From positions 87,580-151,579 of the forward strand of contig JAFXSM010000036.1 in the NCBI GenBank assembly GCA_017525605.1: 64,000 nucleotides of DNA. Direction: 5' to 3'. Position 1 is the first letter of the stretch, and every line of letters starts with the position of its first letter. The translations under genes and the position numbers were made by a program. Under the pieces are notes generated by a model. It saw only the letters and a list, made by a program, of their open reading frames with translations, did not search any database and was not told the origin of the DNA. Positions 45,153 to 54,328 of the stretch are shown piece by piece. The stretch is from Treponema sp. (GTDB taxonomy: Bacteria > Spirochaetota > Spirochaetia > Treponematales > Treponemataceae).

Positions 45153-46349
45153 ATGGACACAGAGCATTATTTTGACTGGGCGGCGACAAGCCCGGAAGAT
45201 GCGGAAGTATTAAGAGAATCGCTGGAAATCGCGATAGAGAATTACGCGAACCCAAGCTCGGCACATTCGAAAGGACAAGGAGCTAGAAAAGTCCTTGAGG
45301 ATGCGAGGGCAGAATCGGCAAAGCATATGGGCGTAAAGGCGGAGCAGATTTTTTTCACGTCGGGAGGAACGGAGAGCGACCACATTCCGCTTCTTGCAGT
45401 CCTTGCACGCCCGTCAGCGCAAACAGAGAAGAAAGGCAGAATCATCGTGAGCGCAATCGAGCATCCGGCACTCAGGGAGCAATGCGAGAACCTGAAGAAG
45501 CTCGGATACGACGTTGTGTCGGTGCTTCCGGACAGGAACGGATTCGTGACGGCGGAGGCAGTCGCGGAGAAACTCACAAGCGACACGCTTTTCGTCACGG
45601 TGATGGCTGTGAACAACGAGACAGGCTGCATTCAGCCGATAAGCGAAATCGCAGGGAAAATAGCGGCGTTTTCGGAAGGCAAACGGAAGCCGCATTTCCA
45701 CGTTGACTGCGTGCAGGCGGCAGGAAAAATCCCGCTCGACCTGAACACAAGCGGAATCGACAGCGCGGCATTTTCCGCACACAAAATCTGCGGGCCGCGC
45801 GGAATCGGAATCCTCTATCTTGCAAATCCGCAGAAGTTCAAGGGATTTTTGACTGGCGGCGGACAGGAGAAAAATGTCAGGAGCGGAACTGAAAACCTTT
45901 TCGGGGCAGTCGCATTCTCGAAAGTCCTGAAAAAATATTTTCTCGAAAAATCCGACACGGATTCAGAAAAGCGAAAATCTTTCGAGAAACAGAGCGAAAT
46001 GACGAAGAAATTCATCGAATCGATACGCGGAATAAAAAATTGCAGAATCGTCCCTGAATGCAGAGACGGCAGCGACGAATCGAATTTTTCGCCATACGTT
46101 GTCCAAGCTGCATTTCTCAGAATTCCAGGGAACGTGATGGTCCGCGCGCTTGACGCAAAGGGTTTCTCGATTTCCACGGGAAGCGCGTGCTCGGCGAAAA
46201 AGCAGTCGCGGCCGATTCTTGAGGCGATGAAAATCAGCCGCGAACAGCAGGACTCGGCAGTCAGATTCAGCTTCGGCCCGCTTACGAGCGAGAAAGGCAT
46301 GGAAGATTTGGCAGAAGCGGTGAAAGAAATCTGCAAGGATTTTGAATAA
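45153..46349 (+). CDS. Cysteine desulfurase (NifS/IscS family)
   Basis: PLP enzyme that removes sulfur from cysteine for iron-sulfur clusters or tRNA thiolation. It has 398 residues: EHYFDWAATSP start, SGGTESDHIPLLA, AVNNETGCIQPI, the Schiff-base lysine in SAHKICGPRGIGILY (about residue 211), RSGTENLFGAVAF, and the catalytic cysteine in STGSACSAKKQSRPIL (about residue 343). No iscU/nifU gene follows, so the subfamily cannot be named safely. It is 44 bases after aroB. Confidence 0.94.
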   Translation: MDTEHYFDWAATSPEDAEVLRESLEIAIENYANPSSAHSKGQGARKVLEDARAESAKHMGVKAEQIFFTSGGTESDHIPLLAVLARPSAQTEKKGRIIVSAIEHPALREQCENLKKLGYDVVSVLPDRNGFVTAEAVAEKLTSDTLFVTVMAVNNETGCIQPISEIAGKIAAFSEGKRKPHFHVDCVQAAGKIPLDLNTSGIDSAAFSAHKICGPRGIGILYLANPQKFKGFLTGGGQEKNVRSGTENLFGAVAFSKVLKKYFLEKSDTDSEKRKSFEKQSEMTKKFIESIRGIKNCRIVPECRDGSDESNFSPYVVQAAFLRIPGNVMVRALDAKGFSISTGSACSAKKQSRPILEAMKISREQQDSAVRFSFGPLTSEKGMEDLAEAVKEICKDFE

Positions 46350-46468
46350 ATTTGAAAAGAATCGGCCAGAATAAAAAAGAATTGAAAATCAGAAAAATCT
46401 GATTGCAAATTCTGCAATGGATTTCAACGATTTTCAATTCAATTCAACTGTATTCAAACGAGATTGAA
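46342..46468 (+). promoter_or_regulatory. Helically spaced TTCAA/TTGAA box array upstream of the PUR-domain gene
   Basis: TTCAA occurs at 46423, 46433, 46438, 46443 and 46453. Its complement TTGAA occurs at 46342, 46352, 46382 and 46464, the last being the -35 box itself. Most spacings are 10-11 bases or multiples. A perfect 12-bp inverted repeat (46379-46390 with 46429-46440) encloses two smaller hairpins (46388-46403 and 46402-46418). This could be an operator array, a curved-DNA element or an RNA structure at the end of the desulfurase mRNA. AT-richness raises the chance background. Confidence 0.45.
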
Positions 46469-46492
46469 AAAAAACGACACGTTTTATATAAT
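46464..46492 (+). promoter_or_regulatory. Strong sigma-70-type promoter of the PUR-domain gene
   Basis: TTGAAA (46464-46469), a 17-base spacer, and a perfect TATAAT (46487-46492). The predicted leader of about 97 bases is purine-rich. Confidence 0.7.
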
Positions 46493-46533
46493 CAAATGAT
46501 ACACTAAGTTAAGTAAGGAAGTTTCGGAAGAAA

Positions 46534-46635
46534 ATGAAGTCTTTCGGAATTCTAATAAAAGAAAAATCAACGGAACACAACCAAGGAAGGAAAAAATGGG
46601 AAGTATTCGTGGTGAACTTTTCACAACACAAGTGA
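46534..46635 (+). CDS. Possible 33-codon upstream ORF overlapping the PUR-gene start
   Basis: ATG 46534 follows CGGAAG by three bases and opens a 33-codon frame (begins MKSFGILIKEKSTEHNQG). It ends with TGA at 46635, in a different frame from, and past, the main ATG at 46596. Translation of this frame would interfere with ribosomes starting the main gene. It may be coincidence. Confidence 0.3.
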   Translation: MKSFGILIKEKSTEHNQGRKKWEVFVVNFSQHK

Positions 46636-47021
46636 CATTGGATAACAGATCGTATTTCTTCAACGTGAAGGAGAACCGCGCAGGTGACGTGTTCCTCCAG
46701 ATTGTAGAAAGCAAAAAAGGCGACGGCGCCGACTTTGACAGGCATCAGATAGCAATCTTCGCAGAGGACATGCAGAAAGTTCTGAAAGGCCTTGACGACT
46801 CTCTCAAATTCATCGAAAAAGACAAGAAAGAAAGAGCGAAGGCGAGAGCAGAAAAGAAAGCCGCAAAAGAAGCAAAATACGCAAAGGGCGGCGAGAACGG
46901 CGGAAAGAAAATCATCAAGAGAAAAGTTTCCGCTGGCTCTGACGACGGAATCCAGAAAACCGGCAAAGTCATTCACATCGCAAGCAAGCGCGATTCGGAC
47001 AAGGCTGATTCAGAAGAGTAA
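46596..47021 (+). CDS. PUR-domain nucleic-acid-binding protein (BpuR-like, DUF3276)
   Basis: A 141-residue protein. Residues 3-66 form a PUR repeat: RGELFTTQVTLDNRSYFFNV followed by GDVFLQIVESKKGDGADFDRH and QIAIFAEDMQKVL. The rest is a Lys/Ala/Glu-rich helical and basic tail (KDKKERAKARAEKKAAKEA). In Borrelia, the homologous BpuR binds single- and double-stranded DNA and RNA and represses its own synthesis; a like role here is inferred. AAGGAAGG gives a strong ribosome site. It has its own promoter, a structured upstream region and a strong terminator, so it is an independently controlled gene. Confidence 0.88.
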   Translation: MGSIRGELFTTQVTLDNRSYFFNVKENRAGDVFLQIVESKKGDGADFDRHQIAIFAEDMQKVLKGLDDSLKFIEKDKKERAKARAEKKAAKEAKYAKGGENGGKKIIKRKVSAGSDDGIQKTGKVIHIASKRDSDKADSEE

Positions 47022-47053
47022 GCAAAAGCGGTCAAGCGAAATTCACGCGCTAC

Positions 47054-47092
47054 AAAAAAACGGCATTTTCAAATGAAAGTGCCGTTTTTTTT
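47054..47092. terminator. Bidirectional terminator between PUR gene and propeller chemoreceptor
   Basis: A 10-bp stem (47061-47070 with 47075-47084) with an AAAT loop, preceded by As and followed by eight Ts. It suits both converging genes. Confidence 0.88.
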
Positions 47093-47108
47093 ATGCGCAA
47101 TTTTTTTC

Positions 47109-50100
47109 CTAAACAGTGAACTGAACCATCTGCTCGTTGATTTCGGCGATGGAATCCTTCATTCTGCCTGATATTGCGGAAAGCTCAGAGCCGCTTTCGC
47201 TCACCCGCTGGGCTGTGTCCGCCATTTCGTCCATGTTGGACTTCATCATCGCACTTGATTTTTTCAGTCCGTCCATGCTCGAAAGAATCGTCTTGTTCCC
47301 GTCGCTCATTATTCTTGCGGCATCGGAAACTGTCTCGCTGCTGCTTCTCATGTCTTTCAGTGCGTCGATTACTTTTTTGGAATCCGCGCTCTGCTCCTGA
47401 AGAGAAGTTTTTATCTGGTTCACAATCTGGTTCGTCTGGACGATTTCGTCGGAAACTGCGTTGAACGCGCTGCTCGACTCAAGCGAAGCCGCAACGACAT
47501 CATCAATTGAAACCTGAATTTCCTTCAGCCTCTGTCTGATTGTCTTTGACTGAATCGAGGAAGTCTCAGACAACGACCTGATTTCTTCCGCGACGACAGC
47601 GAATCCTGCGCCCGCATCGCCTGCATGAGCCGCTTCGATTGCGGCATTCATCGCAAGAAGGTTCGTCTGGCTCGCAATCAGCGCAATCGTCGTGTTCGCA
47701 TCCTGCAAGCTCCGCGACTTCTCCTCGATTTGCGCGATTTTTTCGCTCACCGCCTTTTCCTTCACTTGCCCAGACTGAGCCTGACCTTCAAGAGATTCGA
47801 ACGAATCCGCCATGCTGTCCATCGCGTTGCTCACAGAGCGGATGTTTCCGACAAGCTCCTCGACAGCAGCGGAAGCAGACATCACGCCGTCGGACTGCAC
47901 TTCAATCATCTGTTCGAGCGAAGTGATGTTCTTCGAAATCGTGTCTACAGCCGCAGCAGCCTCACGCACACTCATATTCTGCGAGTTGATTGAGGAATGG
48001 ACGTTGCTGATGTTCGATATGATTTGGCTTATCGAGGACGCGGCATTTTCTGTGGTTTCCGACATCTCAACGCCGACTTCCGACATTTTCCGCTCGGAAT
48101 CCTTCACCTTCGCGATTATCCCCTGAAATTTCTCAAGGAATTTGTTCTCTTCATTTACAAGCTCATCGAAAATCTTCAGGACGACGTGCTTTCTCATCGT
48201 TATGCGCTTCGTCAAATCCGCGCTTCCGCTTGAAAGGGAGGCGACAGCATTTTTCAGGACGCGAAGCTCGCTCACCATGCGGAAAACCGTGTACGAAAGC
48301 TGAATGATAACGAGGACGATCAAGAATGCGACAACGCCCCAGAACCACGGCTTTTGATAGATGAACGCTTTCTGAACGAACACAATCGAGCTGTTTTCGT
48401 CGCTGTGCACGCGCTCGCTGTTCGATGCAGTGAGGTGGAACCTGTATTTTCCGGGTTTCAGGTTCGTGTAAGACGCAGTTCTTTCAGGAAGCCAGTCGGT
48501 GCTTTCCGCGTCGAATCCGTCGAGCTTGAATGAGAAACGCACAGGCTCGGAAGAAGCAAAGCTCAGCCCCGCAAATTTGATGCTGATTCTTTTTGTGCCG
48601 GCAGGAAGAACAATCGGAGAATCACTAGGATAAATCACGTCGTCGTCAACTGTGATTTTTTCGATGTTGACGAGCGGCTTCACCTTGTTCGAATGCATTT
48701 TCTTCGGGTCGCAAGTCGCAACGCCGTCAACGAGCGGGAACCAGAGAACACCGCGCGAGTCGCAGATGCCGAGGCTCGTGGACATGACACCGCGAGTTTT
48801 CAATCCGTCAAAGCGGCTGTAGAATTTCGCATTTGTCGGCGCGGCTGAATCAGTCGCGTTCTGTATGAGATTCTGAACAGGAAGCATACTCACGCCGTTG
48901 TTGCTCGTCATCCATGAATTTCCCTCGTTGTCGAAGAGAATCTGAAAGATGCTGTCCGTGCCTAGCCCCGTCGATTTCGTGAGGCTTGTGAATTTTCCGT
49001 TCGAATATCTGGAGATTCCGGTTCCGGTGCAAATCCATATCGCGCCGTCCCTGTCCTTCGAAATCTTGAAGATGATATTTCCCGAAAGCCCGTTGTCGCT
49101 CGTAAAATGATTCGCGATTCGTCCGCCGTCCATTACGACAACGCCGCCACCGTCCGTTCCGATCCAGATTTTTCCGTCGCTCTCGTCCTCGTAAGCCCAC
49201 ATTATGTAGTCGTGCGGAAGACCGTCTTTCTTCGTAAACGTTCTGACTTCTCCGGTCGCGCCGCTCACGATGTTCAGTCCGTTCGTCGTTGCGATGTAAA
49301 GGTCGTGCGTTTTCCTGCTTTCGAACGCCATTCGCACTTTCTCGCCCGTAAGCCCGTCGCTCTTCTTCCACTGCCCCACGAGTTCCCCGTCAGGCGAAAA
49401 ACGAAGCTGACCGAGTTTTGAGTAAGTGCTTATGAGAATGTCTCCGTTCTGTGCAATGCCGATGTGACGGACACGCGCGCCCTTGCAGAATTCGGTTATC
49501 GAGTTCTCTTCGTTCACGAAAGAGCCGTCGGATTTTGAAAAACGCTGGCAGATTACTCCGTCGTTGCAGCCGAGCCAGACATTGCCGCTTTTGTCCTCCG
49601 CAATTGAATTCACAGAGCCTGAAAGATTCTGCGTCCTGAATATTCCCTTGTTTATTTTGAGGATTCCGCATCTGTCGGTCGCAACCCAGATATTCTTCTC
49701 GCGGTCTTCCATGAGCATGTTGACGTTGTTGTCCTCAAGCCCGTTCGATTCATTGTATGGAATCAGATTCCCGTTTTTGTAGAGGACGATTCCGCCGTCA
49801 GTCGAAAACCACATCGCCCCGTTCGAGTCCAAAATGATGCTCGTGACCGTCGTTCCGCCCTTCCCTCCGCATGAAAGGTCCAGCACGGCCTGCGAATTTC
49901 CGCTTTCTCTTACGGCATAATGCGGCTCGACTCCGTACCAGAAAGTCCCCGAAGAATCCTCGAACACTTTCGAAACCGAGCCTTTGAGATTTTCATCCGA
50001 GAAAATCTTTTTATAAAACTGCCCGTTTTCGAAATAATATCCGCCGTCGCTGGCAGAAACCCACATCCTGCCGCGCGAATCGCAGTAGAGCGACGAGCAG

Positions 50101-50630
50101 ATGCCTTTTAGCGCGCTGTATGAGCCGACATTCGGAATTACGACTTTATAATCGCTAGTTATGTACGCAATTCCCTCGCTCGTCCCAACCCAGATGTTCC
50201 CTTTTTTGTCTTCCGCAACTGCACGAACTGAATTATTCGGAAGACCGTTTGCAGTGGTGAACGAGCGCACTTCCTCCACGCTGTCCATTACGAGCCTGTG
50301 AACGCCCTCGTCATTGCTTCCGACCCAGACTGCGCCGTCGGAAGACTCAAAGAGAGAACGTGCCGAGACGAATTTGTACCGCTCGTCAGAGTCCCTGTTG
50401 AAAGTTGCGAATGAAGCTCCGTCAAAACGAATCAATCCGCCGTAGCTTCCGAAATACATGTAGCCCACATGATCCTGAATCACGTCAGTAATCATGTTCG
50501 CAGGAAGCCCGTCCTCGGTTGCCCACGAGCGCGAGACGTAATCCGCCATCGCATTTTTTTCGTCCTGCAAATCCGCATGGGCGGAAACAAGGCAAAATGC
50601 AAGAGTAAAAATCCAAATATGCTTTTTCAT
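47109..50630 (-). CDS. Chemoreceptor with two-component-regulator-type propeller sensor (Reg_prop/Y_Y_Y-MCP fusion)
   Basis: A 1173-residue membrane receptor. A signal sequence (1-19) is followed by a periplasmic Reg_prop beta-propeller region (about 35-650) with repeated units such as [20 protein letters not shown] and [20 protein letters not shown]. Next come a Y_Y_Y domain (about 685-752, [16 protein letters not shown]), one TM (about 763-784), a short HAMP-like link, and a full chemoreceptor signalling domain with tip [19 protein letters not shown] near 987-1004. In Bacteroidetes this sensor normally drives hybrid two-component systems that detect glycans; here it would steer motility. 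GGAG precedes the ATG. Polysaccharide sensing is inference. Confidence 0.93.
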   Translation of the reverse strand: MKKHIWIFTLAFCLVSAHADLQDEKNAMADYVSRSWATEDGLPANMITDVIQDHVGYMYFGSYGGLIRFDGASFATFNRDSDERYKFVSARSLFESSDGAVWVGSNDEGVHRLVMDSVEEVRSFTTANGLPNNSVRAVAEDKKGNIWVGTSEGIAYITSDYKVVIPNVGSYSALKGICSSLYCDSRGRMWVSASDGGYYFENGQFYKKIFSDENLKGSVSKVFEDSSGTFWYGVEPHYAVRESGNSQAVLDLSCGGKGGTTVTSIILDSNGAMWFSTDGGIVLYKNGNLIPYNESNGLEDNNVNMLMEDREKNIWVATDRCGILKINKGIFRTQNLSGSVNSIAEDKSGNVWLGCNDGVICQRFSKSDGSFVNEENSITEFCKGARVRHIGIAQNGDILISTYSKLGQLRFSPDGELVGQWKKSDGLTGEKVRMAFESRKTHDLYIATTNGLNIVSGATGEVRTFTKKDGLPHDYIMWAYEDESDGKIWIGTDGGGVVVMDGGRIANHFTSDNGLSGNIIFKISKDRDGAIWICTGTGISRYSNGKFTSLTKSTGLGTDSIFQILFDNEGNSWMTSNNGVSMLPVQNLIQNATDSAAPTNAKFYSRFDGLKTRGVMSTSLGICDSRGVLWFPLVDGVATCDPKKMHSNKVKPLVNIEKITVDDDVIYPSDSPIVLPAGTKRISIKFAGLSFASSEPVRFSFKLDGFDAESTDWLPERTASYTNLKPGKYRFHLTASNSERVHSDENSSIVFVQKAFIYQKPWFWGVVAFLIVLVIIQLSYTVFRMVSELRVLKNAVASLSSGSADLTKRITMRKHVVLKIFDELVNEENKFLEKFQGIIAKVKDSERKMSEVGVEMSETTENAASSISQIISNISNVHSSINSQNMSVREAAAAVDTISKNITSLEQMIEVQSDGVMSASAAVEELVGNIRSVSNAMDSMADSFESLEGQAQSGQVKEKAVSEKIAQIEEKSRSLQDANTTIALIASQTNLLAMNAAIEAAHAGDAGAGFAVVAEEIRSLSETSSIQSKTIRQRLKEIQVSIDDVVAASLESSSAFNAVSDEIVQTNQIVNQIKTSLQEQSADSKKVIDALKDMRSSSETVSDAARIMSDGNKTILSSMDGLKKSSAMMKSNMDEMADTAQRVSESGSELSAISGRMKDSIAEINEQMVQFTV

Positions 50631-50659
50631 AAATACTCCGTTGAAATTCTTGAACGGAT

Positions 50660-50688
50660 ATTATATCACATATTCTCACATCCCCCAA
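50660..50688 (-). promoter_or_regulatory. Promoter of the propeller chemoreceptor
   Basis: The minus strand has TGATATAAT, an extended -10 with perfect TATAAT (50660-50665). A weak TTGGGG -35 (50683-50688) lies 17 bases away. Confidence 0.55.
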
Positions 50689-50722
50689 AAAATTCCCCAG
50701 AACAATCGAGTTTTTCGTTGCG

Positions 50723-50751
50723 TTGATATTTATTTTTGCCGATGTTAAAAT
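50723..50751 (+). promoter_or_regulatory. Promoter of the SurA/PpiD-like gene
   Basis: TTGATA (50723-50728), a 17-base spacer and TAAAAT (50746-50751), about 47 bases upstream of the ATG. It is divergent from the chemoreceptor promoter. Confidence 0.55.
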
Positions 50752-50797
50752 CAGTCTTCTATTATAAATAAAACCATTCCAAAACAAGGAAAAAGTT

Positions 50798-52279
50798 ATG
50801 AACAAAACACTTATCACAGTCGGTGCCGTTATTATTTTCATACTTGCGGCGGTAGCTTTCGTATTCGCACCTGCAAAAGTCGGAAGTGCGACACAGAGAA
50901 ATTCAGTCGTTTTCGGAAAATATGACGGAAAACCGATAGAATTGAAGCCGGGCACGGAATTCGCACAGGCTGTCAACAACATCCAGCAGTCTTATCAGAA
51001 TCAGGGCATCACAATTGATGAGTCGAACTACATCTATGTCTACAGCTACGCATTCAACGCTGCTGTCCAGGCAATCGCTGCAAAAACAGCAGTCGAGAAG
51101 ACAGGATACGAGCCGAGCGACCTCGAAGTTTCACGCAGAATGCTCAAGCTCCCATACTTCCTCGACGAGAACGGAAAATACTCTCCGAAAATCGAAAGCC
51201 TCTACTCAGACGAGCAGAAAGAGGAAATCAGAAGCAGCATCAAGAACATGCTCGTGACCCAAAGATTCCAGGATGACCTTCTCGGTTCTTCGGAGGAACT
51301 TGCAGGAAAGAAATTCTTCGGCCTCAAATCTTCAAAAGCGGAATCAGATTTCCTTTCTTCATTCGGAACAAAAAAGCGTGCATTCAGCATGATTTCTTTC
51401 AACAAGTCTGAATATCCTGATGCGGAAATCACAAAATTCGCAGAGGAGAACAAGGACCTTTTCGAAAAGTTCAACATCTCCGCAATCTCATTCGCTGACG
51501 AAAAGACTGCCGAGAAAGTTCAGAAAGAGCTTACGAACGGCGAAATCAAATTCGAAGACGCTGTGAAAGAAGAATATTCGGAGAAATATTTCTCTGACAA
51601 CGAGGGAAAAATCACTGCCGCATACAAATATCAGGTCAAGGGAATCCTCGCCGACGAGTCAAGCCTCGACGCAATCAAGTCGCTTGCAAACGGCGCATTC
51701 AGTTCTGTAATCAAGACTTCAAGCGGATTCACAGTTTTCAGAAAGGACGGCGACAACACCGCACCGAATTTCGAGGACAAAGACACTTTCGACGTTGCAA
51801 AGAAATACATCACTTCGAACGAATCAGGAAGAATCGAGGATTACTTCATCAACATCGCGAAGAACATCACGGCGAGCGCGACAATCGAAGGATTCGATAA
51901 CGTGAGCGTCGAGGACATCAAGGGCGCGGAGAAGGCAACACTTCCAGCATTCTCGCTCAACTACGGCGGAGTCTCAATCATAGACAAGCTTCCGACTGAC
52001 AGCGCGAAGACACTTGCTTCCGCAACAAACAACGAGAACTTCTGGGAGAAGGCATTCAGCCTCAAGTCAGGCGCATATTCAGAGCCAATCGTGCTCGGAA
52101 ACTACGTCGTCGTTCTCAAACTTGACGCAGAGGAAAATGCGGAGCCAACAAAGGCAGAGACAATAAGCACTGACATCGCGAACTACGACCAGTCATCAGC
52201 TCAGTCAAACCTTCTCGGAAGCGACAAAGTTGAAAACGACGTGTGGAACGCATACGCAAGACTTCACATGAACAAATAA
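50798..52279 (+). CDS. Membrane-anchored SurA/PpiD-like periplasmic folding factor
   Basis: A 493-residue protein with one N-terminal membrane anchor (about residues 5-25, LITVGAVIIFILAAVAFVFA) and a long periplasmic part. The SurA_N/PpiD-type chaperone helices contain YIYVYSYAFNAAVQAIAAKTAVEKTGYEPSDLEVSRRM in outline. A parvulin-like stretch contains EKVQKELTNGEIKFEDAVKE and GAFSSVIKTSSGFTVFRKDG. The isomerase core is divergent, so it may act as a chaperone only. It would help outer-membrane or periplasmic proteins fold. AAGGA precedes the ATG. The next gene begins four bases after its stop. Confidence 0.82.
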   Translation: MNKTLITVGAVIIFILAAVAFVFAPAKVGSATQRNSVVFGKYDGKPIELKPGTEFAQAVNNIQQSYQNQGITIDESNYIYVYSYAFNAAVQAIAAKTAVEKTGYEPSDLEVSRRMLKLPYFLDENGKYSPKIESLYSDEQKEEIRSSIKNMLVTQRFQDDLLGSSEELAGKKFFGLKSSKAESDFLSSFGTKKRAFSMISFNKSEYPDAEITKFAEENKDLFEKFNISAISFADEKTAEKVQKELTNGEIKFEDAVKEEYSEKYFSDNEGKITAAYKYQVKGILADESSLDAIKSLANGAFSSVIKTSSGFTVFRKDGDNTAPNFEDKDTFDVAKKYITSNESGRIEDYFINIAKNITASATIEGFDNVSVEDIKGAEKATLPAFSLNYGGVSIIDKLPTDSAKTLASATNNENFWEKAFSLKSGAYSEPIVLGNYVVVLKLDAEENAEPTKAETISTDIANYDQSSAQSNLLGSDKVENDVWNAYARLHMNK

Positions 52280-52283
52280 ACCC

Positions 52284-54038
52284 ATGCAAATATTAAATCC
52301 CGGCGATGAAAATCGCCTGGAAAAGCCCTGCCTGGTGGAAACTAGTCAGGGCTTTTCTGTTTCATACAAAAACCGATTTCTCTACTCAAAGTATTCGCCG
52401 AAACGCGCAATCGAACAGTCAATCAGGAACATGCAGATTCTGCCGAACACGCTTGTTCTCTGCGCATCGCCTGCCCTTTGGCACGGTCTCGACGTTCTTC
52501 TTGAAAAAATCCCCGACGGCTGCATGATTCTCGGAATCGAAACTGACGCTTCTCTTTCGGAATTTGCAGAATCCGAACTTGAAAACTTAAAAAATTCAAA
52601 TCCGGAAATTTTCAATTCAAAACGCGTGGAAATTCTTCCGTACAACGAAACGAATTCGATAGTGGAAATTCTAGTCGGAAAGGAAAAATCAAAAGTCACT
52701 TTTCCGCATATTTCGACTTTCAAACGCGCAATAATGATTGAAATGAGCGGGGGAACGCTTTTCGGAAGGGATTTTTACAGGGAAATCGAAAATGCCGCGG
52801 AAAATGCAATCGCTTCGTTCTGGAAAAACAGGATAACGCTCGCGAATCTCGGACGCTTGTTCTCGAAAAACCTTCTTGAAAACATGGCGAATCTTCCGTC
52901 TTCATTCGACTTGAAACGAGTGCTCGCGACAATCGACAGACCGATAATCGTTTTCGGAGCGGGCGAAAGCACCCAGCATCTATTGGACAAAATCGAGCGG
53001 AAGTCGCTTGAGAAAATGTTCGTTTTGGCAGTCGATGCAGTCGTTCCAGCATTGCAAGCGAACGGTGTCAGAATTGATGCGGTCGTCGCAGTCGAAGCTC
53101 AGCTCGCAATCGAAAAAGCGTACATCGGCGGAGGAGCTGAAAACTCGGTTATTTTCGCGGATATGTCATCGCGTCCTGCAGTCACCGCGCACACGAAAAA
53201 AGGCGTATGCTTTTTCGCATCGGAAGCCGCGGACACGAGATTTTTCAATCACGTCGCCGGATTGAACTTTTTTCCGCCAGTGATTCCGCCTCTCGGCTCA
53301 GTCGGGCTTACGGCAACGTACATCGCACTTCTGCTCAGAAAGAACATCAGCGTTCCCGTATTCGTCACCGGACTGGATTTTTCGTATTCGCTCGGAAATA
53401 CGCACACGGGAGGCACGCCGCAACAAATCGCAAGGCTTTCGTCGTCGAACAGGTTTTCGCCAAAAGAAAATTACGACGCTTCGTTCAAGATTGGCGCGCA
53501 AAAAATAACCGGCAAAAACGGAAAAATCGTTTTCACCGACATCGCGCTTTCGGGATATGCAAAAAGTTTTTCACACACGTTCTGCAATCAGAAAAATCTT
53601 TTCGACGTTGGAGAATGCGGAATCGAACTTGGACTTGCAAAGGCAGACGTTTCAAGCAGTGAATTTTGGAATTTGATGCAGGCAGTGCCGAAATGCAAAA
53701 CCGATTTTGCAGACGGAATATCGCTTGCAATCAAAGCAGATTCCACACGAGAAGAAAAACGCAAAGACGTTCTGTCATTTTTGGAATCCGAAGAAAAATC
53801 ACTTGAGCGAATCAAGGAACTTCTGATTTTCGGCTCAGACGTTGCAAAATGCGGCACCACAGTCGAAACCGAGCTTTCAGAACTGATATCCGAACGGGAA
53901 TATCTCTTCATTCACTTCCCCGACGGCCACAGATTCGACATCAGCAACATCAGCCAGCTAAAACGAATCCGCACCGAAACCGACTTTTTCCTGAAGACAA
54001 TACGCAAAGGGATAAAGCGAATAACTAAAAAATCCTAA
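52284..54038 (+). CDS. DUF115 / Maf-type motility accessory protein
   Basis: A 584-residue protein of the DUF115 (MAF flagellin-glycosyltransferase-like) family. The N-terminal GFSVSYKNRFLYSKYSPKRA and the core from PIIVFGAGESTQHLLDKI through VLAVDAVVPALQANGVRIDAVVAVEA to VPVFVTGLDFSY are characteristic. Relatives add nonulosonic acids to flagellin in Campylobacter, Helicobacter and others. Flagellin glycosylation is a reasonable but unproven role in this motile organism. No Shine-Dalgarno sequence is present; translation is probably coupled to the preceding gene. The first 25 codons hold two perfect hairpins, one terminator-like. Confidence 0.85.
   Translation: MQILNPGDENRLEKPCLVETSQGFSVSYKNRFLYSKYSPKRAIEQSIRNMQILPNTLVLCASPALWHGLDVLLEKIPDGCMILGIETDASLSEFAESELENLKNSNPEIFNSKRVEILPYNETNSIVEILVGKEKSKVTFPHISTFKRAIMIEMSGGTLFGRDFYREIENAAENAIASFWKNRITLANLGRLFSKNLLENMANLPSSFDLKRVLATIDRPIIVFGAGESTQHLLDKIERKSLEKMFVLAVDAVVPALQANGVRIDAVVAVEAQLAIEKAYIGGGAENSVIFADMSSRPAVTAHTKKGVCFFASEAADTRFFNHVAGLNFFPPVIPPLGSVGLTATYIALLLRKNISVPVFVTGLDFSYSLGNTHTGGTPQQIARLSSSNRFSPKENYDASFKIGAQKITGKNGKIVFTDIALSGYAKSFSHTFCNQKNLFDVGECGIELGLAKADVSSSEFWNLMQAVPKCKTDFADGISLAIKADSTREEKRKDVLSFLESEEKSLERIKELLIFGSDVAKCGTTVETELSELISEREYLFIHFPDGHRFDISNISQLKRIRTETDFFLKTIRKGIKRITKKS
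52302..52356 (+). promoter_or_regulatory. Tandem hairpins inside the 5' end of the DUF115 gene
   Basis: Hairpin 1: GGCGAT-GAAA-ATCGCC (52302-52317), a perfect stem with a GNRA tetraloop. Hairpin 2: AAAAGCCCTG with CAGGGCTTTT (52321-52330 with 52347-52356), a 10-bp stem of intrinsic-terminator form with a short T-run. Together they could terminate the upstream mRNA or attenuate DUF115 expression. Confidence 0.6.
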
Positions 54039-54040
54039 CC

Positions 54041-54270
54041 AAAAGGAAAAATAAATATCGAGTTTTACGAATTTAAGACGGAAACAAGCGTAGGCGAGGT
54101 TCCACCCTCAAAAACACTCAGCCACCGCGAAGCGGTACTGCCGTTTTTGAGGGTGGGTTCTCGCCGAGAGCTTGTTTCCAGCCTTTACAATCAGCATTAG
54201 CTCATATTTGTTTGCAACAACTCGATATTAAAGCTAGCTAAAAGGAAAGGTACGAGCGTCAGCTCGTGCC
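54041..54270. repeat. Nested-palindrome intergenic element flanked by 9-bp direct repeats
   Basis: Direct repeats AAAAGGAAA lie at 54041-54049 and 54240-54248. Inside is an 11-bp inverted repeat (54054-54064 with 54219-54229). Within it a long arm pairs 54080-54089 with 54170-54179, 54093-54098 with 54160-54165, and 54102-54114 with 54144-54156, capped by ACCGC-GAA-GCGGT (54124-54136). A separate hairpin follows at 54249-54270. There is no coding frame of its own. This is typical of a miniature non-autonomous mobile element or a structured RNA. It fills most of the 290-base gap between the converging DUF115 and lepA genes. Confidence 0.65.
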
Positions 54271-54328
54271 GTGACCGGTTGCATCCACATCGCAAATGCC
54301 TCGGACACAACCGCACCTCGGCAACCGC

